64,000 nt of DNA from Limnephilus marmoratus (GCA_917880885.1 OU862920.1:1860001-1924000); one strand, 5' to 3'. Positions 21,569 through 33,409 are shown, numbered from the stretch's first letter. A program made the numbers and translations. Notes: a model not told the origin generated them from the sequence alone.

Positions 21569-22353
21569 ACCATCATTATATCAATTTTCTGTTAATTTGT
21601 CTCTTTAACCTGTGCTAAATTTTATTAAATTATTTTGATTTTTTAAATTATTGTTTTCGTTCTCTTTTTTCTTTTTAAAACTAGTATTTTATTATCTAGC
21701 CATGGGCTATTTTGATTGTTCTTCACTTTCAATAATAAAACCTGCTTTATTTCTAGTACTTATTTTTTATTTAAAAGAAATCCCATCCTTGATCCACTGT
21801 TAACCTTTTCCACGCGATCGTAACAACAGTTGATACGGCAAAAGTCATGCCTCACACGCGCCCGTATCAGCCCTTGTTACGCTAACTTCGACTGACGATA
21901 TAACAGCGCTACTATGTCACAGTATTTTTTCCCGCTCGCTAGAATATTCGTGTAACTATCACGATGCTGACATATTCAGGCATATTTTGAAAGTAAAATC
22001 GTAAAAAACATCTATAATCAAGTGAATGTGTCCTCGTGCCTCGTGGTACTTGAAATATGACATATACATACCGCGTATGGGTATTGAAAAACCGGAGTAG
22101 ATCAACGCGGGTAAAAAGTTAAATATAGGTTGATCCACTGTGTACCACCAAGTTCCACAGTGGATCATTTTCCCTCATCGCAAATAAGTACACATTACTT
22201 TCCTCCCCATTTAATGGCGGAGTTTAAACTATTGCACTTTACAAGAATGATAAACGCTGAACCATTGTGAAAGTTTTCATTACAATGCCTCAACTGGTGT
22301 TGAAGTTGTACGCCTCCAAAAAAAAGTGATCCACTGTTGAACAGGTCACCCTA

Positions 22354-23235
22354 TATATGTAAAACACAATTTTTTCAAAAGGTTTGAAAGTGATACAGAA
22401 TTTTTAAATACGGATCCTGATATATGGTGAGAAAATGCACATCATTTAAAAGCAAAAAAAATGTGAACAGTTTCAAGGTTGTCACAGCTGAAAGAGGGGT
22501 AAAATTAATCTAAGACTTCAATTCCTGTTTGACAAAAGACGAATAACAACGACAGTTTCTGTTACAAGTTGTAACGGAATGTAGAAAATTTTTTCCTGAC
22601 TCTTCAAAAGCCACGTTATCTAGGCCGTTACCACCTTAATCTGATAATTAATTGTAAATGTAAATAATAATAATGATAACTTTTTTCTTTTATAATACTT
22701 TCTTTTTTATATTTTAAATAATAAAATTTGGTACATTATTTTTTCTTATTTTTTATTCCTTTTTGCTTTTCTTTTCTCCTTAATCCATCATTTTCAATTT
22801 GGATTGTGCTGTTTTTACTTTGAAAACAGTTTTAACTACACCCCTTTTTATGTACCAATTGAGAAAATAAATAAAGCAAAATCTGGACAGCATATATAAT
22901 TAAATCTTGCAAGATTGTTAGGTATTTTATAAAAAAAAGCATATTTATAGAAAGTAAAAACTTCAACCTTGATGAGGCACGGGTTAACCTTATCCAATTG
23001 AGTTGAAACTTCACCAATCTCATTTTTTAGCCAATTGGCAACTTTTAAGGGGGTCCCCCCCCCCAAAAAGTCCAACATTGATTTCTTGTGACCACCCTAA
23101 TGTACAGATTCACAGTTAATATACTATTAATATACCGTTAAAACACAGTTAAATCATATCGCAATCAAGACCCTTTAACTAAAAGATAAAATCATCTACG
23201 TGTATTCAGTAAGAAGTAAAATAGGTATAATTTTT
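22354..23235. other. Mostly AT-rich; a short coding-like remnant
   Basis: 22465-22622 reads FKVVTAERGVKLI, stop, DFNSCLTKDE, stop, RQFLLQVVTECRKFFPDS on the plus strand. The wording looks like a conserved protein seen in TE-rich arthropod genomes, but I cannot name it. 22820-23095 looks like a dispersed repeat with a C-run at 23057-23066 and an AGGGTGGTCACAAGAA end on the minus strand. Confidence 0.3.
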
Positions 23236-23239
23236 AGTG

Positions 23240-24140
23240 TGACATTCGTGTGGTGATGTGGGAAGCAGCAATTTTCCCAGGTGATATCTCTAAAATGCTT
23301 TATGATGGAGTTCAACAATTGTACTTATTAAAGAAGGTTATTAAAGAAGTATTTTCCTTGGTGTGTATAATGGTGTTGGGCAAAAGACGTGTTTAGTTTG
23401 GGGCTTTCAAATACATGTGTAAGTCTAGTACGATTTTCAGTTATGAATGAGAATTTATCTTTTTCTTTTATAATTTGTATGATTGAATTTTTCACAAATA
23501 AGTTTTTAAATGTTGGAACTTTGAATTCCTCGAATATGCGTTCAGTGGGGAAGTCTGGAGGTTTTTTTAGTATAATTTTTATAAGTCTTTGAACAATTTC
23601 TATGGGGGTCAGACTAGTTTTGTAAGCTGCTCCCCAGCTGATAATGGCATACTGAAGAATAGACTGTACTAGTGCGTAGTATATTGAGTATAGATTTTTC
23701 GTTGATAAGAAATTTCTAATTCGTAAGAATATATAAATTAATTTCATAATTCTTTTTATTGTATGTCCGATGTGATCTTTAAATTTTAGGTTTTTATCTA
23801 TGATTATTCCCAGATATGTAATTTTATCTGCTGTCTTCAGAAGTGAACAATTTTGTCGGCAGTGATTAGTATCGTGTTGTGCGAGAGAATGATTATGTAA
23901 GATTATTTGAAGATTTGATATATTGTTGGTGTTAATTTAGAAAGGAATGACATATGTTTTTTTCACTACTTAACGAAAGGAGGTTATAATCAAACCATAT
24001 TTTTAGATTATTTATGTCTTCTGTGGCTTTTAAATTAATTTTTTCCCTGTTTTTCTGTTTTCCTGTCCCATGTTTTTTCTTTTATTATAAGAACGGTATC
24101 ATCGGCGTAAGAGATAATTCGTCCATGTAATGGTTGAATA
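23240..24140 (-). pseudogene. LINE-C reverse transcriptase fragment
   Basis: Minus strand. GRIISYADDTVLIIKEKTWD (catalytic YADD) at about 24055-24135, then a decayed stretch, then KITYLGIIIDKNLKFKDHIG (23770-23840), LYSIYYALVQSILQYAIISW and TSFAQHHYTHQGKYFFNNLL at the end. It is homologous to the better copy at 42010-43379. Frameshifts between 23840 and 24055 break it; the 5' half of the RT is absent. Confidence 0.75.
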
Positions 24141-24339
24141 ATAATAATATCTTCGAGCCTTCTCCATACTAAACGGTTTGTCATCAGTGTAATCAAATCA
24201 AGCACTTGCATACTGCTCGCTAACAACATATGCAGGGACAATGGGGGTCTATTTTTGGTTAATTATAAATGTAGAGTCGTTCTATAACAAAAATAGAGTC
24301 CTTGTGAGAGCCCTGAAGAAGTAATCATCTGTTACTTAC

Positions 24340-24965
24340 ACGTGGGCGGGTATATGGTGGATAACCTCCAACGCACTTCAAATGAAAGAATATTTTCCTT
24401 CAAAATGTGTCAGCAGGTGAATCCAGAACTGAAATTTTATATTCTGAACCCAAAACTGGTTTTAGTTAAATCTGTATGCGGCGAATTAAAACTACACTCA
24501 GATGAAAATAGTTTTTCTTTATTCTGGTAGCACCATAGTCTGCAACTAGAATTTTATAACTACACTCCAAATAAGAGAATGTTTTCCTTCAAAATGTGTC
24601 AGCAGATGAATCCACAACTGGAAATTTACATTTTGATCACAAAATTGGTTTTAAATTAAGGGTGAATCTGCCTGCGTGTCCTCAGATTTAATTGAAATTA
24701 CTCTCATATAATGCGTAGTATGGTTTTCCTACGAATTACGAATTTGTAAGAATGGTTTGAAACAAAATTTTAACTCCACTCGAAATATTAGAACGGTTTT
24801 CTTCGAAATGCGTCGGCAGATTAATCCGTTACTGGAATTTTGACAGATCATTCGGAACATGAAACTGGTTTTAATCTAAGAGTTAATCTGCATGCGAGTC
24901 CTCAGCTTTAGCTTAGATACTACACCCAGAACAAAAAAATGGTTTTCCTCTTACTTTTGTACTTG
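24340..24965. repeat. Degenerate ~200-bp tandem repeat
   Basis: Three units start near 24370, 24560 and 24772, each with CTCCA-CNC, GAATGTTTTCCTTC-AAATG, GTGTCAGCAG-TGAATCC, CTGGAATTTT and AAAACTGGTTTTA. Identity between units is roughly 65-75% by eye. Related sequence occurs inside the hAT element at 38040-38720. Confidence 0.6.
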
Positions 24966-25332
24966 GAACGGATGGATGGTTTGATGATTCTTTGGTGCAC
25001 ATAATGATCCATGAAACTTTCTTAGAATTGTCGCGCATCACCCACGGACCTCTCTCAATCATTCTCACTGAATATCAGTCATGATGGTAACAATAACTTT
25101 GAGTGACAGATGTTTGTTTTTATTTTGCTCCCATATAAATTGATAATAAAATAAAGTGTACAAGTTGCAAAAGACTACAAAGTGATAGTTAAAGTGAAAA
25201 TTATAACTACACAGTGATTCAGCATTAATTACGAACCACAAAAAAACTATAATACACTATCACAAGTGCAAAATAAAAATTTGTGCCTGGCATTATTCAA
25301 AGTAAACAATCTTTCGTCAACCATATTCCAAA

Positions 25333-26544
25333 ATGAAGCGAACACCACCTGGCTCGCCTTATTAAGCTCCTGACTCTGATGACGAAGAGGATGAGGTGCC
25401 TCCCAGGAGTGACCCTGCCCAAGGGTCCGCTATTGAGACACCCCCAATACCTGAATGTGACACGGCAGGTTATGTCAAGCAGCTGGCTGAGAGGGTCCAG
25501 ACCGCAATGGCAATTATAACGGATCCTTCATGCCGAGCCACTAAAGATCAGCAGATCAGGATTCAAAAGGAGCTCATCAGTGTTCTCTCCATTTCCAATA
25601 TGATGGCTCTGGAAATGGGTAAACTAGAAGGTGCCCTAACTGTGTTTACATCCAAGTGCATGCCTAATAAAACACCGTCTGCGCCCACCCGTTCCTGGAA
25701 TACTGTCGCTACTTCCACTTCTGATACCAGTAGAACTCAATATCCCTGCTTGCCGCTAATTACAAGAAATAATGCTCCTCCTGGCCCTGCTAGACCTTCA
25801 GTTCTCGTGTTTCCGGCCAACAACACCCATTCCACTTCCAAGGCCATCATGAAAACCCTGAAAACTGCGGTCAATCCTGCCACACTTGGCATACGAGTAA
25901 CGGGTATGCGTGAACTGAAAAGTGGTGGGGTGATAATCCACCCTAGCACTTCTGCTGAAGCGACGAAATTGGCAAATGCTCCAGCTCTATCCGAAGCCGG
26001 TCTAAAAGCAACAATCGCCTCAACTCGCCTCCCTCGTATTGCTATACATGACCTTCCTCAAGATATTTCGTCTGAGGATATTATCTCGGCGATTCATCAT
26101 CAATCTTCCAACGACACCGGTCTCTCATTAGAAAATTTAAAAGAAAACATATCTTTCTCTCATAAATCGGGCCCTCGCACTGGTAACAGCATCCACATTT
26201 TTAGAGTACCTTCATCTGTTCGTCATTCTCTAATATCCCGTTCAAAACTTGCCATTGACTGGCAGCTACACCGTGTAAGAGACTGGGTAGATAGCCTGAA
26301 ATGTGGCCACTGTCAATTATATGGCCACATAGCTTCCAAGTGCCAAGCAGTCTTACCCACCTGTCCCCACTGTGCCAAAGTTGGTCACAACCGTGATGCT
26401 TGCCCCAAAAAGGAGAAATCTCCATTATGTGCCACCTGCACTTTCTTCAGAAAAACGGCTTCCCACAAAACTGGAGCTCAAGAATGCCCTGCCCGCCAAG
26501 CTGCTGAGAGACATGAACTTTCTAGGATAAATTGTTTAGGTTGA
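25333..26544 (+). pseudogene. LINE-D ORF1, gag-like protein with CCHC knuckles
   Basis: The best start is ATG at 25333 (MKRTPPGSPY), but codon 11 is TAA (25363-25365); translation then continues uninterrupted to 26544, about 390 residues. The acidic start DSDDEEDEV is followed by a basic/Pro-rich middle and an RRM-like region. At the C-terminus three zinc knuckles appear: CGHCQLYGHIASKC, CPHCAKVGHNRDAC and a variant CATCTFFRKTASHKTGAQEC. This arrangement is that of jockey-clade ORF1 nucleic-acid chaperones, which bind the element RNA in the RNP. The single stop is the only visible lesion, so the copy is fairly young. Confidence 0.8.
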
Positions 26545-26561
26545 ACCTGAAGAATCGTTCT

Positions 26562-29546
26562 ATGAATAATTCCTTCTCAATGTACTACCAAAACGTTTGT
26601 GGCCTAAATACAAAACTGAACACTATTCGCTGTAACGTCAGTGTATGTCATTACGACTTTTTATTTCTTACCGAAACATGGCTCTCTGATAATGTCTCAT
26701 CTGCTGAACTTGGACTGTTCGACTACAACATTTTTCGTTGTGACCGTTCTACTTCTTCTGTGAAGTGTAAAGGTGGTGGGGTGATGATATGCGTAAATAA
26801 AAAATACCCTTGCCATATTCTAGAAACATCTGACAATGTTTCTGATCAATTGTTCCTATGTGTTATATTTGGTACCAAAAAGCTTGTACTTGGTTGTGTT
26901 TACATTCCTCCTTCCTCTTCGGTAGAAGTCTACAAGTCGCATACTGCTTATAATATACTGTCGCATAATTTACCTAAAATATTGTGGCTGAATGACAACC
27001 AAGGGGTCAAAACTCCTACTAGTAATCGTTCCCAACAAGCTATTGAAATTGTAAATTTTTTTGCCTTTATGAATATGTTTCAAGTAAATCCAGTCACTAA
27101 CTATCTAGGTTCTTGCCTGGACTTAATTTTCACTAGCATACCTAATGTCATAGTAAGTGAAGCTGATGTCTCGTTGTTACCTATTGATAAATATCATCCA
27201 CCTCTCTCTATTAACATCACAAATTTTTTTAAATTTGAATCTTTGAAACCAAGTGTCTCGTATCACTACAAATATCTTAATGGTGACTATTTTAACATGA
27301 ACAAATATCTTTCCCTGATTGATTGGACAAAACTATTTTTAAATTCTGATATAAATGACTTCTCTTCTTCTTCTTCAATGGCGCTACAGCCCATATCGAG
27401 CTTTGGCCTCCTGCAACAGTCGCCTCCAACTCCTCCTGTCCTCAGCGGCTGACTTCCAATTTGGTACCTGGAGAAGCTGTGCTGCATCCCCTCTTACTTC
27501 GTCTTCCCACCTCAGTCTGGGTCTTCCCACTTTTCTCTTTCCACCTGGATATAAATGACACCGTATTTAAATTTAATGAATGTGTAATACGTGCTATAGA
27601 TTTGTTTGTTCCCAAGGGATGTTACTCTCAACCCAAGTTTCCAAATTGGTTTAGCTCGAAACTTAAGCAGTTAATAATTGAAAAAAAGGAAACTCATAAG
27701 ATATTTAAAGAAACTGGCAACTTAAAATTTTATCAAAAAATTTCTCAATTAAGGGAACTGTCTAAAATCGAATCAGCCAAATGCTATAAATCTTTTGTAG
27801 AAGTTACTGAGACAAAATTACTTAAAAATCCAAAACAATTCTGGCAATTTGTTGCGCAAAAGCGTACAGATAATGATCTCTCTTCAAGTATGTATTATCA
27901 TGAAACTCACGCTACAAATGGTCACGACATCGCCAACCTTTTTGCTAAACACTTTTCCTCTGTATATTCTGATGCTTCATGCACCATCCCTCCACTTAAC
28001 TATGACTGTAATATTGACTTGAATGATTGCCAAATTTCACTTGCAGAGGTTTACCAATCCTTAAATAACCTTTCTAACAAAAAAGTACCGGACCTGATGG
28101 CATTCCAGAAATCTTGCTAAAAGAATTTAAATGTTCATTATCTAACCCAATTTGTATGTTGTATAATTTATCACTCTCAACCGGAACATTTGCTGACTCA
28201 TGGAAAATTTCATTTATACGACCCATTTTTAAGTCTGGAAACAAGTCAAATATTGGAAATTACAGATCAATATCAATTATATCTAATATTCCAAAAATAT
28301 TTGAGTCGATAATTACAAAGAAAATCACTCCTATTTTCAAAAATGTTCTGATCGAGGAACAGCATGGATTTAGATCGGCGAAATCTACAACAACTAATTT
28401 ACTGTCCTTTATAAATACCATTCTTAAAGCCTTAGAAGACAACACTCAGGTTGATGTCCTCTACACTGACTTCTCCAAAGCCTTCGACAAAGTTAATCAC
28501 CGTATTCTCATGGCCAAACTTTATGTTATAGGCATTAGAGACCCATTGTTATCATTCTTTCACTCTTACTTGAGTAATAGAAAACAAAGGGTTAAAATAA
28601 ATAACTTTGAATCCTTTAACATTGATTTAACTTCCGGCGTTCCACAAGGAGCCCATTTGGCCCCGCTCCTTTTTAACCTTTTTATTAACGATATCATTAA
28701 AGTTTTTTCTCACACACGTTTTTGGCTTTTTGCCGATGACAATAAGATTCTTAAGATAATTAAATCCCATCTTGATTGTTTACTTTTTCAACTTGATAAT
28801 GATTCATTTAATGATTGGTGCAAAATTAACTGCATGGAACTTAATGTTGATAAATGCAAAATTTTGTCCTTTTATAGAACCAAAAAACCTATTCAGTTTG
28901 ATTATAAACTAAATAATGTTTATCTCTCTACTGTCACATCTATCAAGGACCTTGGGGTCAGTCTGGATTGTAAACTTTCTTTCCGGGATCACATTAATAA
29001 CATCGTAAACAAATCACTTTAACTACTCGGCTTCATTCATACAATTAACTCTGACTTTAAACATATAAATATACTTAAAACTCTTTACTGTTCGCTGGCC
29101 CTCACCTTGAATATGCTAGTGTCATTTGGTCTCCTTTTTATGCTGTCCACATTTGTTACATCGAATCTGTACAACATCGCTTCCTACGAGGAATTGCTTG
29201 GAGGTTAGGACTTGAAAGAGGAGAATACTCGTATGATGAAATTGAACAAACTTTAAACATTTCCTCTTTAGAAAAACGTAGAATGGACTCTGATCTAATA
29301 TGCATTTTCAAAATTATCAACAGTATTACTGACACACCTGCTTTGTTACAACTCATCCAGTTCAGCATTCCTTCCCGTAGACTCCGAAATAATGAATTGC
29401 TGTTCCTCAATCAACATTCTACTAATTATGGATATCATACTCCTTTATCCAGAATGTCGAGACTTGTCAATGCAAATCTAAGCATTGAATTTTTTGGTGT
29501 AAGCCTAAATGACTTTCGGCAGTCGTTACGCAATGTGGTTTTTTAA
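26562..29546 (+). pseudogene. LINE-D ORF2, endonuclease-reverse transcriptase, broken
   Basis: Apurinic-type endonuclease first: YYQNVCGLNTK, FLTETWLSDN with catalytic Glu, GGGVMICVNK, VYIPPSS. The GDFN motif expected near 26985 is gone (LWLNDNQG there), which removes an active-site residue. Then LDLIFTS and DKYHPPLSI. A LINE-B fragment sits at 27360-27547. The RT follows: FRSAKSTTTN, DFSKAFDKVNH, SGVPQGAHLAPLLF, catalytic FADD at 28732-28743, and a jockey-type C-terminus ending VSLNDFRQSLRNVVF. Frames change at the insertion, near 28088 and near 29100, with a stop at 29020. The start codon at 26562 overlaps no stop of ORF1; ORF1 ends 17 bp upstream. Confidence 0.8.
27360..27547 (-). mobile_element. 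LINE-B short 3' copy with 12-bp TSD
   Basis: 188-bp minus-strand insertion in LINE-D ORF2, flanked by GATATAAATGAC at 27348-27359 and 27548-27559. Its tail is GAAGAAGAAGAAGAG. It encodes the last ~55 codons of LINE-B. The insert plus TSD is exactly 200 bp and shifts the host frame by two, which accounts for the frame change of ORF2 here. Confidence 0.88.
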
Positions 29547-29744
29547 CGTCTTTTTAAATCCATCTTCAAGCTACTTATAGTTATCTTCTCTATGTACTTT
29601 TATATTATATGTATTTTGTCAATGCTCTTCATCTATATGTAATCTCCTTTCATTGTGATCTCTCTTTTTTTTCTATTTGTGTTATTGTTATATTGTTAAT
29701 TGGACTATTTGTCCGTAAATAAGTAAATAAATAAATAAACAATC

Positions 29745-30060
29745 CAAGCGCAAAACAAAATTCGACCCAGACAGTGCAGTAATCAAGACGACATAATTAT
29801 AAATTCAGAAAGGGGGTTCCCTAGTTTTGTCAGACAATAAGAAATGAAAAATTCCGGGCCCATTTCAATCAGTCTGAATCGTAGGTGCAACAAAAGTATG
29901 AAACGAAATGGTTAAAATTTTTACAAGATTTATTATTATTTATTATGAAATTTAGCCACCCCTTAAAAGTGCCGCCCCCCTTAGATCAGATCAAGTTAAC
30001 TTTTATCTTGGGCCCTACCTATAATTACCGCTGCCCTATCTTAAATTCAACTCTGGCTAT
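29745..30060. other. No recognised feature
   Basis: AT-rich spacer between LINE-D and SINE-A; 29955-30060 has phrases (CCGCCCCC, GGCCCTACCT) similar to old hAT termini, not resolved. Confidence 0.3.
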
Positions 30061-30189
30061 GGCCCTGAGGGGTTGTTAGGAATCTAGGGTTAATGTGTCC
30101 AGGAGTGACGGACGTGTGAAACTATCCCTCCCCCTTGGGTGGAAAATGATGGGTCGAAAGAGTCCAGCTGGAGAGGTCCAGATTAGGTT
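30061..30189 (-). repeat. SINE-A fragment
   Basis: Minus-strand piece sharing GGTTGTTAGGAATCTAGGG, GTGTCCAGGAGTGACGGA and GAGTCCAGCTGGAGAGGTC with the neighbouring copy. It lies head-to-tail with it, giving a local tandem of two partial SINE-A copies. Confidence 0.6.
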
Positions 30190-30670
30190 AATTCAAATAA
30201 TTCTCCTCAGGGCCTATGTCAACTTTGGGGATGCTGTGTGCATTTAGGAAAGGAAGGCGAGGAAGTTCTGGGAAGGAAAAGGGTATTAGGGGTGGGTAGG
30301 AATCTGGGAGTCAGTGTGTCCAGGAATGACGGATATATGAATCCATCCATCCCAATGCAGTGCAAGGTGATGTTCCGAGAGAGTACAGCTGGAGAAGTCA
30401 AAGAGACTACCTTAATTAGTCTCTCCCGATCCGGCCACACAATAGGTGGGTAAATGCCTTGGCTGCCAAGACCTAGACAAATCTCACCCCCGTGTTCCCG
30501 GCCACCCCTACTAAGTCACCATACGTAGTTAGCCACTTGGGATGAGGTGTTTTTTGAGGGGTTCTGGTTATCCAATAAATGGTTCCCGGGGCGGCGGTAC
30601 CCATACCCGCCTCAAATTGTATACCTGCCTCCCAAATAGTCTGGCCTATAGCCTGTATGGGGGCCAAGGA
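30190..30670 (-). repeat. SINE-A, longest copy
   Basis: Minus strand, about 470 bp. From its 5' end it shows ATTTGGGAGGCAGGTATAC, GGTACCGCCGCCCCGGGAAC, GGGGTGAGATTTGTCTAGG, a middle part with AACATCACCTTGCACTGCAT, TTCCTACCCACCCCTAATAC and ends CCTCAGGGCC-like at 30208. The poly(A) is missing. No protein is encoded despite short frames on both strands. Confidence 0.7.
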
Positions 30671-30762
30671 GTCTAAAACTCTGGTTAAAAAAAGGTTACA
30701 ACAGTTTCATTTCACATTACTTAGTATAGATCACACTTATCTAACATATGTATTTTTTACAG

Positions 30763-31304
30763 ATGGATACAGCTAGAGCCGCTGTGAAATTATCACAATG
30801 GAGTGAAATCCAAACTCAGACAATACTCGGGGAAACTTACCACAAGAAGTTGTGTACGTGGCAATGTGAAAAATTTTCATACATTGATAAGGTGGTAGTC
30901 AAAAATGGATACATTTTCTATCAGTATGCAGGCAAAAGTGATATTTTAAAAATAAATGATGAGAGTGAAAGTATACCACTTTTTGAATTTAAAGATAGCG
31001 CTTATTATCAAGAGTTATCCTACCAGGAGCCCCGGTTCCTGATCCTGGGGGATACTGAAATCATAACAGAAAAATCGTACAGGAGGTTCAAGGTGGTTGA
31101 AAGTCGTTCAACCAAAAAGATCTACTTTATTGCCCAAGACAGTATGGTAGGTGGGTCTTTATATGCAGCTGATATTGGTAAGGGAGCTAGAGAAGTAGTG
31201 GCAGAGAAAGTGGAAATAGGTGCAGACAAGGACACGATGACTGCTTTATCAGTTGATGAAATTTCTGGAGACATTGTATTGGCCCGTAACATTTATTGTA
31301 TGGG
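30763..31304 (+). CDS. Putative host exon of an unrecognised protein
   Basis: An open frame of 220 codons spans 30748-31410. It is preceded by a good 3' splice site, a T-run then ACAG at 30749-30762, followed by ATGGATACAGC, so the exon may begin at or before codon 6. A donor-like TATGG/GTAAGC occurs at 31300-31306; residues after it (GTSRSQVGTPSCSEA) look like translated noncoding DNA. The supported part, about 180 residues, is acidic-basic mixed, soluble, with alternating hydrophobics (VVVKNGYIFYQYAG, KKIYFIAQDS, TALSVDEISGDIVLARN) that would suit a beta-propeller. No TE domain is seen. I cannot assign a function. It might also be a fragment of an unknown element. Confidence 0.4.
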
Positions 31305-31410
31305 TAAGCTATATACCCATATTCAGCATTGGCAAAAAATGGTTCGCGTGTCAGTAATTGCAGGAACTTCCAGGTCGCAAGTTGGAACTCCCAGTTGTTC
31401 AGAGGCTTGA

Positions 31411-31829
31411 TAAACAATCCGTCTGAGAACACTTGCCGCAGTTGGGAAAAAAGTATTTATTTATTTATCTCTGCAGTGCGGTATTTTTATTAAAAATGGT
31501 TTAGATTTCTTATTGTTCTTCATGTTGGCGATTCAAGTCACCCTGTAGAGCTAGAGAGCAGTGACAACCCACACCTATTGAATAAGGGTGGGTTATTGGC
31601 TCATTATAAAGGGATAAAGTGGCTCTCATCAACAAACTATTTATATTATTTTTCATTTTCTCCTGTTGCTGAGATTAAGCTAATGATGGATGCATAATGA
31701 CATTTTTTCTTAAATAATAATACATATTGTCTTGTAAAATTTTTTGTTTGTAATTATTATTTTTTTAAACTTTCACCCATAAAAGGCGACGATGTTCATG
31801 TTTAAGATTTTTATTTATTTTATTTTAGA
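31411..31829. other. No recognised feature
   Basis: AT-rich, possibly intronic if the exon at 30763 is real. No second exon recognised. Confidence 0.25.
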
Positions 31830-32115
31830 CGAGTTTCCTCAGTTTTATCATTAGGTTTGTAACATGTACGTTCCATTTAAGAAGATCATCTATTTGAATA
31901 CCAAGATATTTAATACTGTCAACTCTACTTATAGAAGGATAGGTGCACGGAGTTAATGGGGGGTTACAGCTGTGGAGTTTAAGGCTTTGTTGTGAAGGCA
32001 AGAGCTTATTTGATATTCAAAATGTTAGGAATTTGGTTTTATCTGTATTCAGGGTTAGTATGTGAGCATTAAACCAATTTTTAACAATACGAAAGCCAGA
32101 TAGATATTTAATTTA
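31830..32115 (-). pseudogene. LINE-C RT fragment
   Basis: The minus strand reads GFRIVKNWFNAHILTLNTDK, TKFLTF, stop, then SISRVDSIKYLGIQIDDLLK and WNVHVTNLMIKLRKLV. This is the segment just after the YADD motif in LINE-C (compare 42900-43180). Single internal stop; both ends cut. Confidence 0.7.
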
Positions 32116-32749
32116 CTTTTTATGCTTTTCGTTAGGATGTATGTTATTTTGAGTACGTACAATTATTATTGTTAAAATTAATGTTGTTCATAAATGATAA
32201 ATAAATTGTAAAATTTGGAGTCCTTGAAGGCGAGGCATACTGGTGGGGAATTCAATTTTAAGTTTTACCAATGCATACAAGATGTTTGGGAAATGGTTAT
32301 TGATAGTTGGTTTGTCCAGAGTCCAGAATATCCACTGACCCACAGTCACAGTAAGGCTCCATTGAATATGATACAGTCATCTATATTTACAACAAGTAAC
32401 CCATATTTTTGGCATTTCTCAACGATTTAATTTTTTATTTATTATTAAGCACATCTTTTGTTAAAATATTGTCATTTCTGATCTAATAATTAAAAGTTGT
32501 AATGAAGAATGTCTTATTATTTATTTCTCCATTGCAGCGACCGAAACTCAGCGTACCTACCTAAATAATATTATACCTATATATGTTGCGCAGTTAAAGT
32601 TGACCCAAAGAGTTCAAACTTAGAATTGTGTATATTAATGCATATCTGTATATACATATTATGTATGTGCATGTATGTGTATTGGTGCATTTGTGTCCTT
32701 AGCCTTTACTTAACGAAACGAATCCTACTCTTACCCCTTTTTCAAATCG
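32116..32749. other. No recognised feature
   Basis: AT-rich. A 71-codon plus frame at 32215-32430 is not recognised and has no splice or start context to support it. Confidence 0.25.
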
Positions 32750-33060
32750 ACTACTCCTAGAGGACCGAACCTGAATGCCTCCACCAGCGTCCCTGTGTTC
32801 ACGGTCCGAGCCACTCGCGAGTCGCGAGTCTTGTTCGGGTTCGAATTCTTGTGCGGGTTCCGGCTCTGAGGTCTGGCTCCGGCCGAACCCATACATCGCG
32901 GTAGCCGCAACAACAGCGAGGTATCCAGTCCGCATCCAAGAACCCGGGATTTGCTCCAAGAACTCAAGTACTTTTAAAAGGAAGCAAACGTCGGAGACCT
33001 CTGGTAAAATGCAGAACTTACCCATCTCTAGTTTACATCTATTTCCTAATTTAAGGTAGG
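32750..33060. other. GC- and CpG-rich island with overlapping frames
   Basis: About 200 bp of clearly higher GC content, with a palindromic CGCGAGTCGCGAG at 32815-32827 and repeated GGTTC words. Frames are open on both strands (32775-33059 plus, 32699-33025 minus) because of composition; neither shows a domain. It could be an old TE terminus or a promoter-type island. Confidence 0.3.
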
Positions 33061-33235
33061 AAGGATCTATTCCAACTAAAAAATAATTTTTATTTCAATT
33101 TCACATGAATTTTGAATACCAAGTTTAAAACATGTTGTAAACAAGCAATGTATCTGTACGAGTAATTACTGTGTTGGGTTCAACTCTGGTTGCGATACTT
33201 ATTATTACTACTACTATATATCAAATTAGGAGGGT

Positions 33236-33375
33236 GTGGGTGCCCCGGGAATGACACATTGGATAACCAACACCCTTGCCATAGGTCACCCCAAGTGGTT
33301 CGCTACGTTTAGTGACTTAGCAAGGATGCCCGGGTTCATGGGGTGAGATTTTTCTAGGTGTTGGCGGCCAATGTG
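33236..33375 (+). repeat. SINE-A internal fragment
   Basis: GGTGCCCCGGGAATGACACA, GCCATAGGTCACCCCAAGTG, ATGGGGTGAGATTTTTCTAG match the middle of SINE-A at 13745-13860. No tail. Confidence 0.6.
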
Positions 33376-33409
33376 TTTGCTCAATAACAATTTTTCCTAA
33401 GGGTGAGGC

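Larger units (their letters stand above)
20124..22351 (+). mobile_element. pogo/Tc1-like element with ACAGTGGATCA repeats
   Basis: Bounded by TA (20122-20123 and 22352-22353) and terminal repeats GGGTGACCTG(G/T)TC(T/A)ACAGTG. The 11-mer ACAGTGGATCA or its complement occurs exactly at 20156, 20734, 20770, 21790, 22131, 22157 and 22327. The interior carries the decayed 3' part of a transposase (20828-21568) and a nested SINE-A (20400-20625). Length without the SINE is about 2.0 kb. Confidence 0.75.
24990..29740 (+). mobile_element. LINE-D copy 1, near full-length jockey-type element
   Basis: Plus-strand element with 5' UTR (start not fixed, between about 24990 and 25330), ORF1 from 25333, ORF2 from 26562, a 3' UTR with TTTGTCCGTAAATAAGTAAA and a (TAAA)n tail ending near 29740. 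Damage: one stop in ORF1, loss of the GDFN segment, a 200-bp LINE-B insertion, a 1-bp-type frameshift near 28088, a stop at 29020 and a frameshift near 29100. A relative lies at 54740-58607. Confidence 0.85.

Noticed and set aside
30219..30776. Short frames on both strands near the SINE-A copy
   Set aside because: Entirely within SINE-A sequence repeated elsewhere in the window.
32699..33059. Opposed frames of 78-108 codons as a gene
   Set aside because: GC-rich composition keeps all frames open; no domain, and both strands look equally good.
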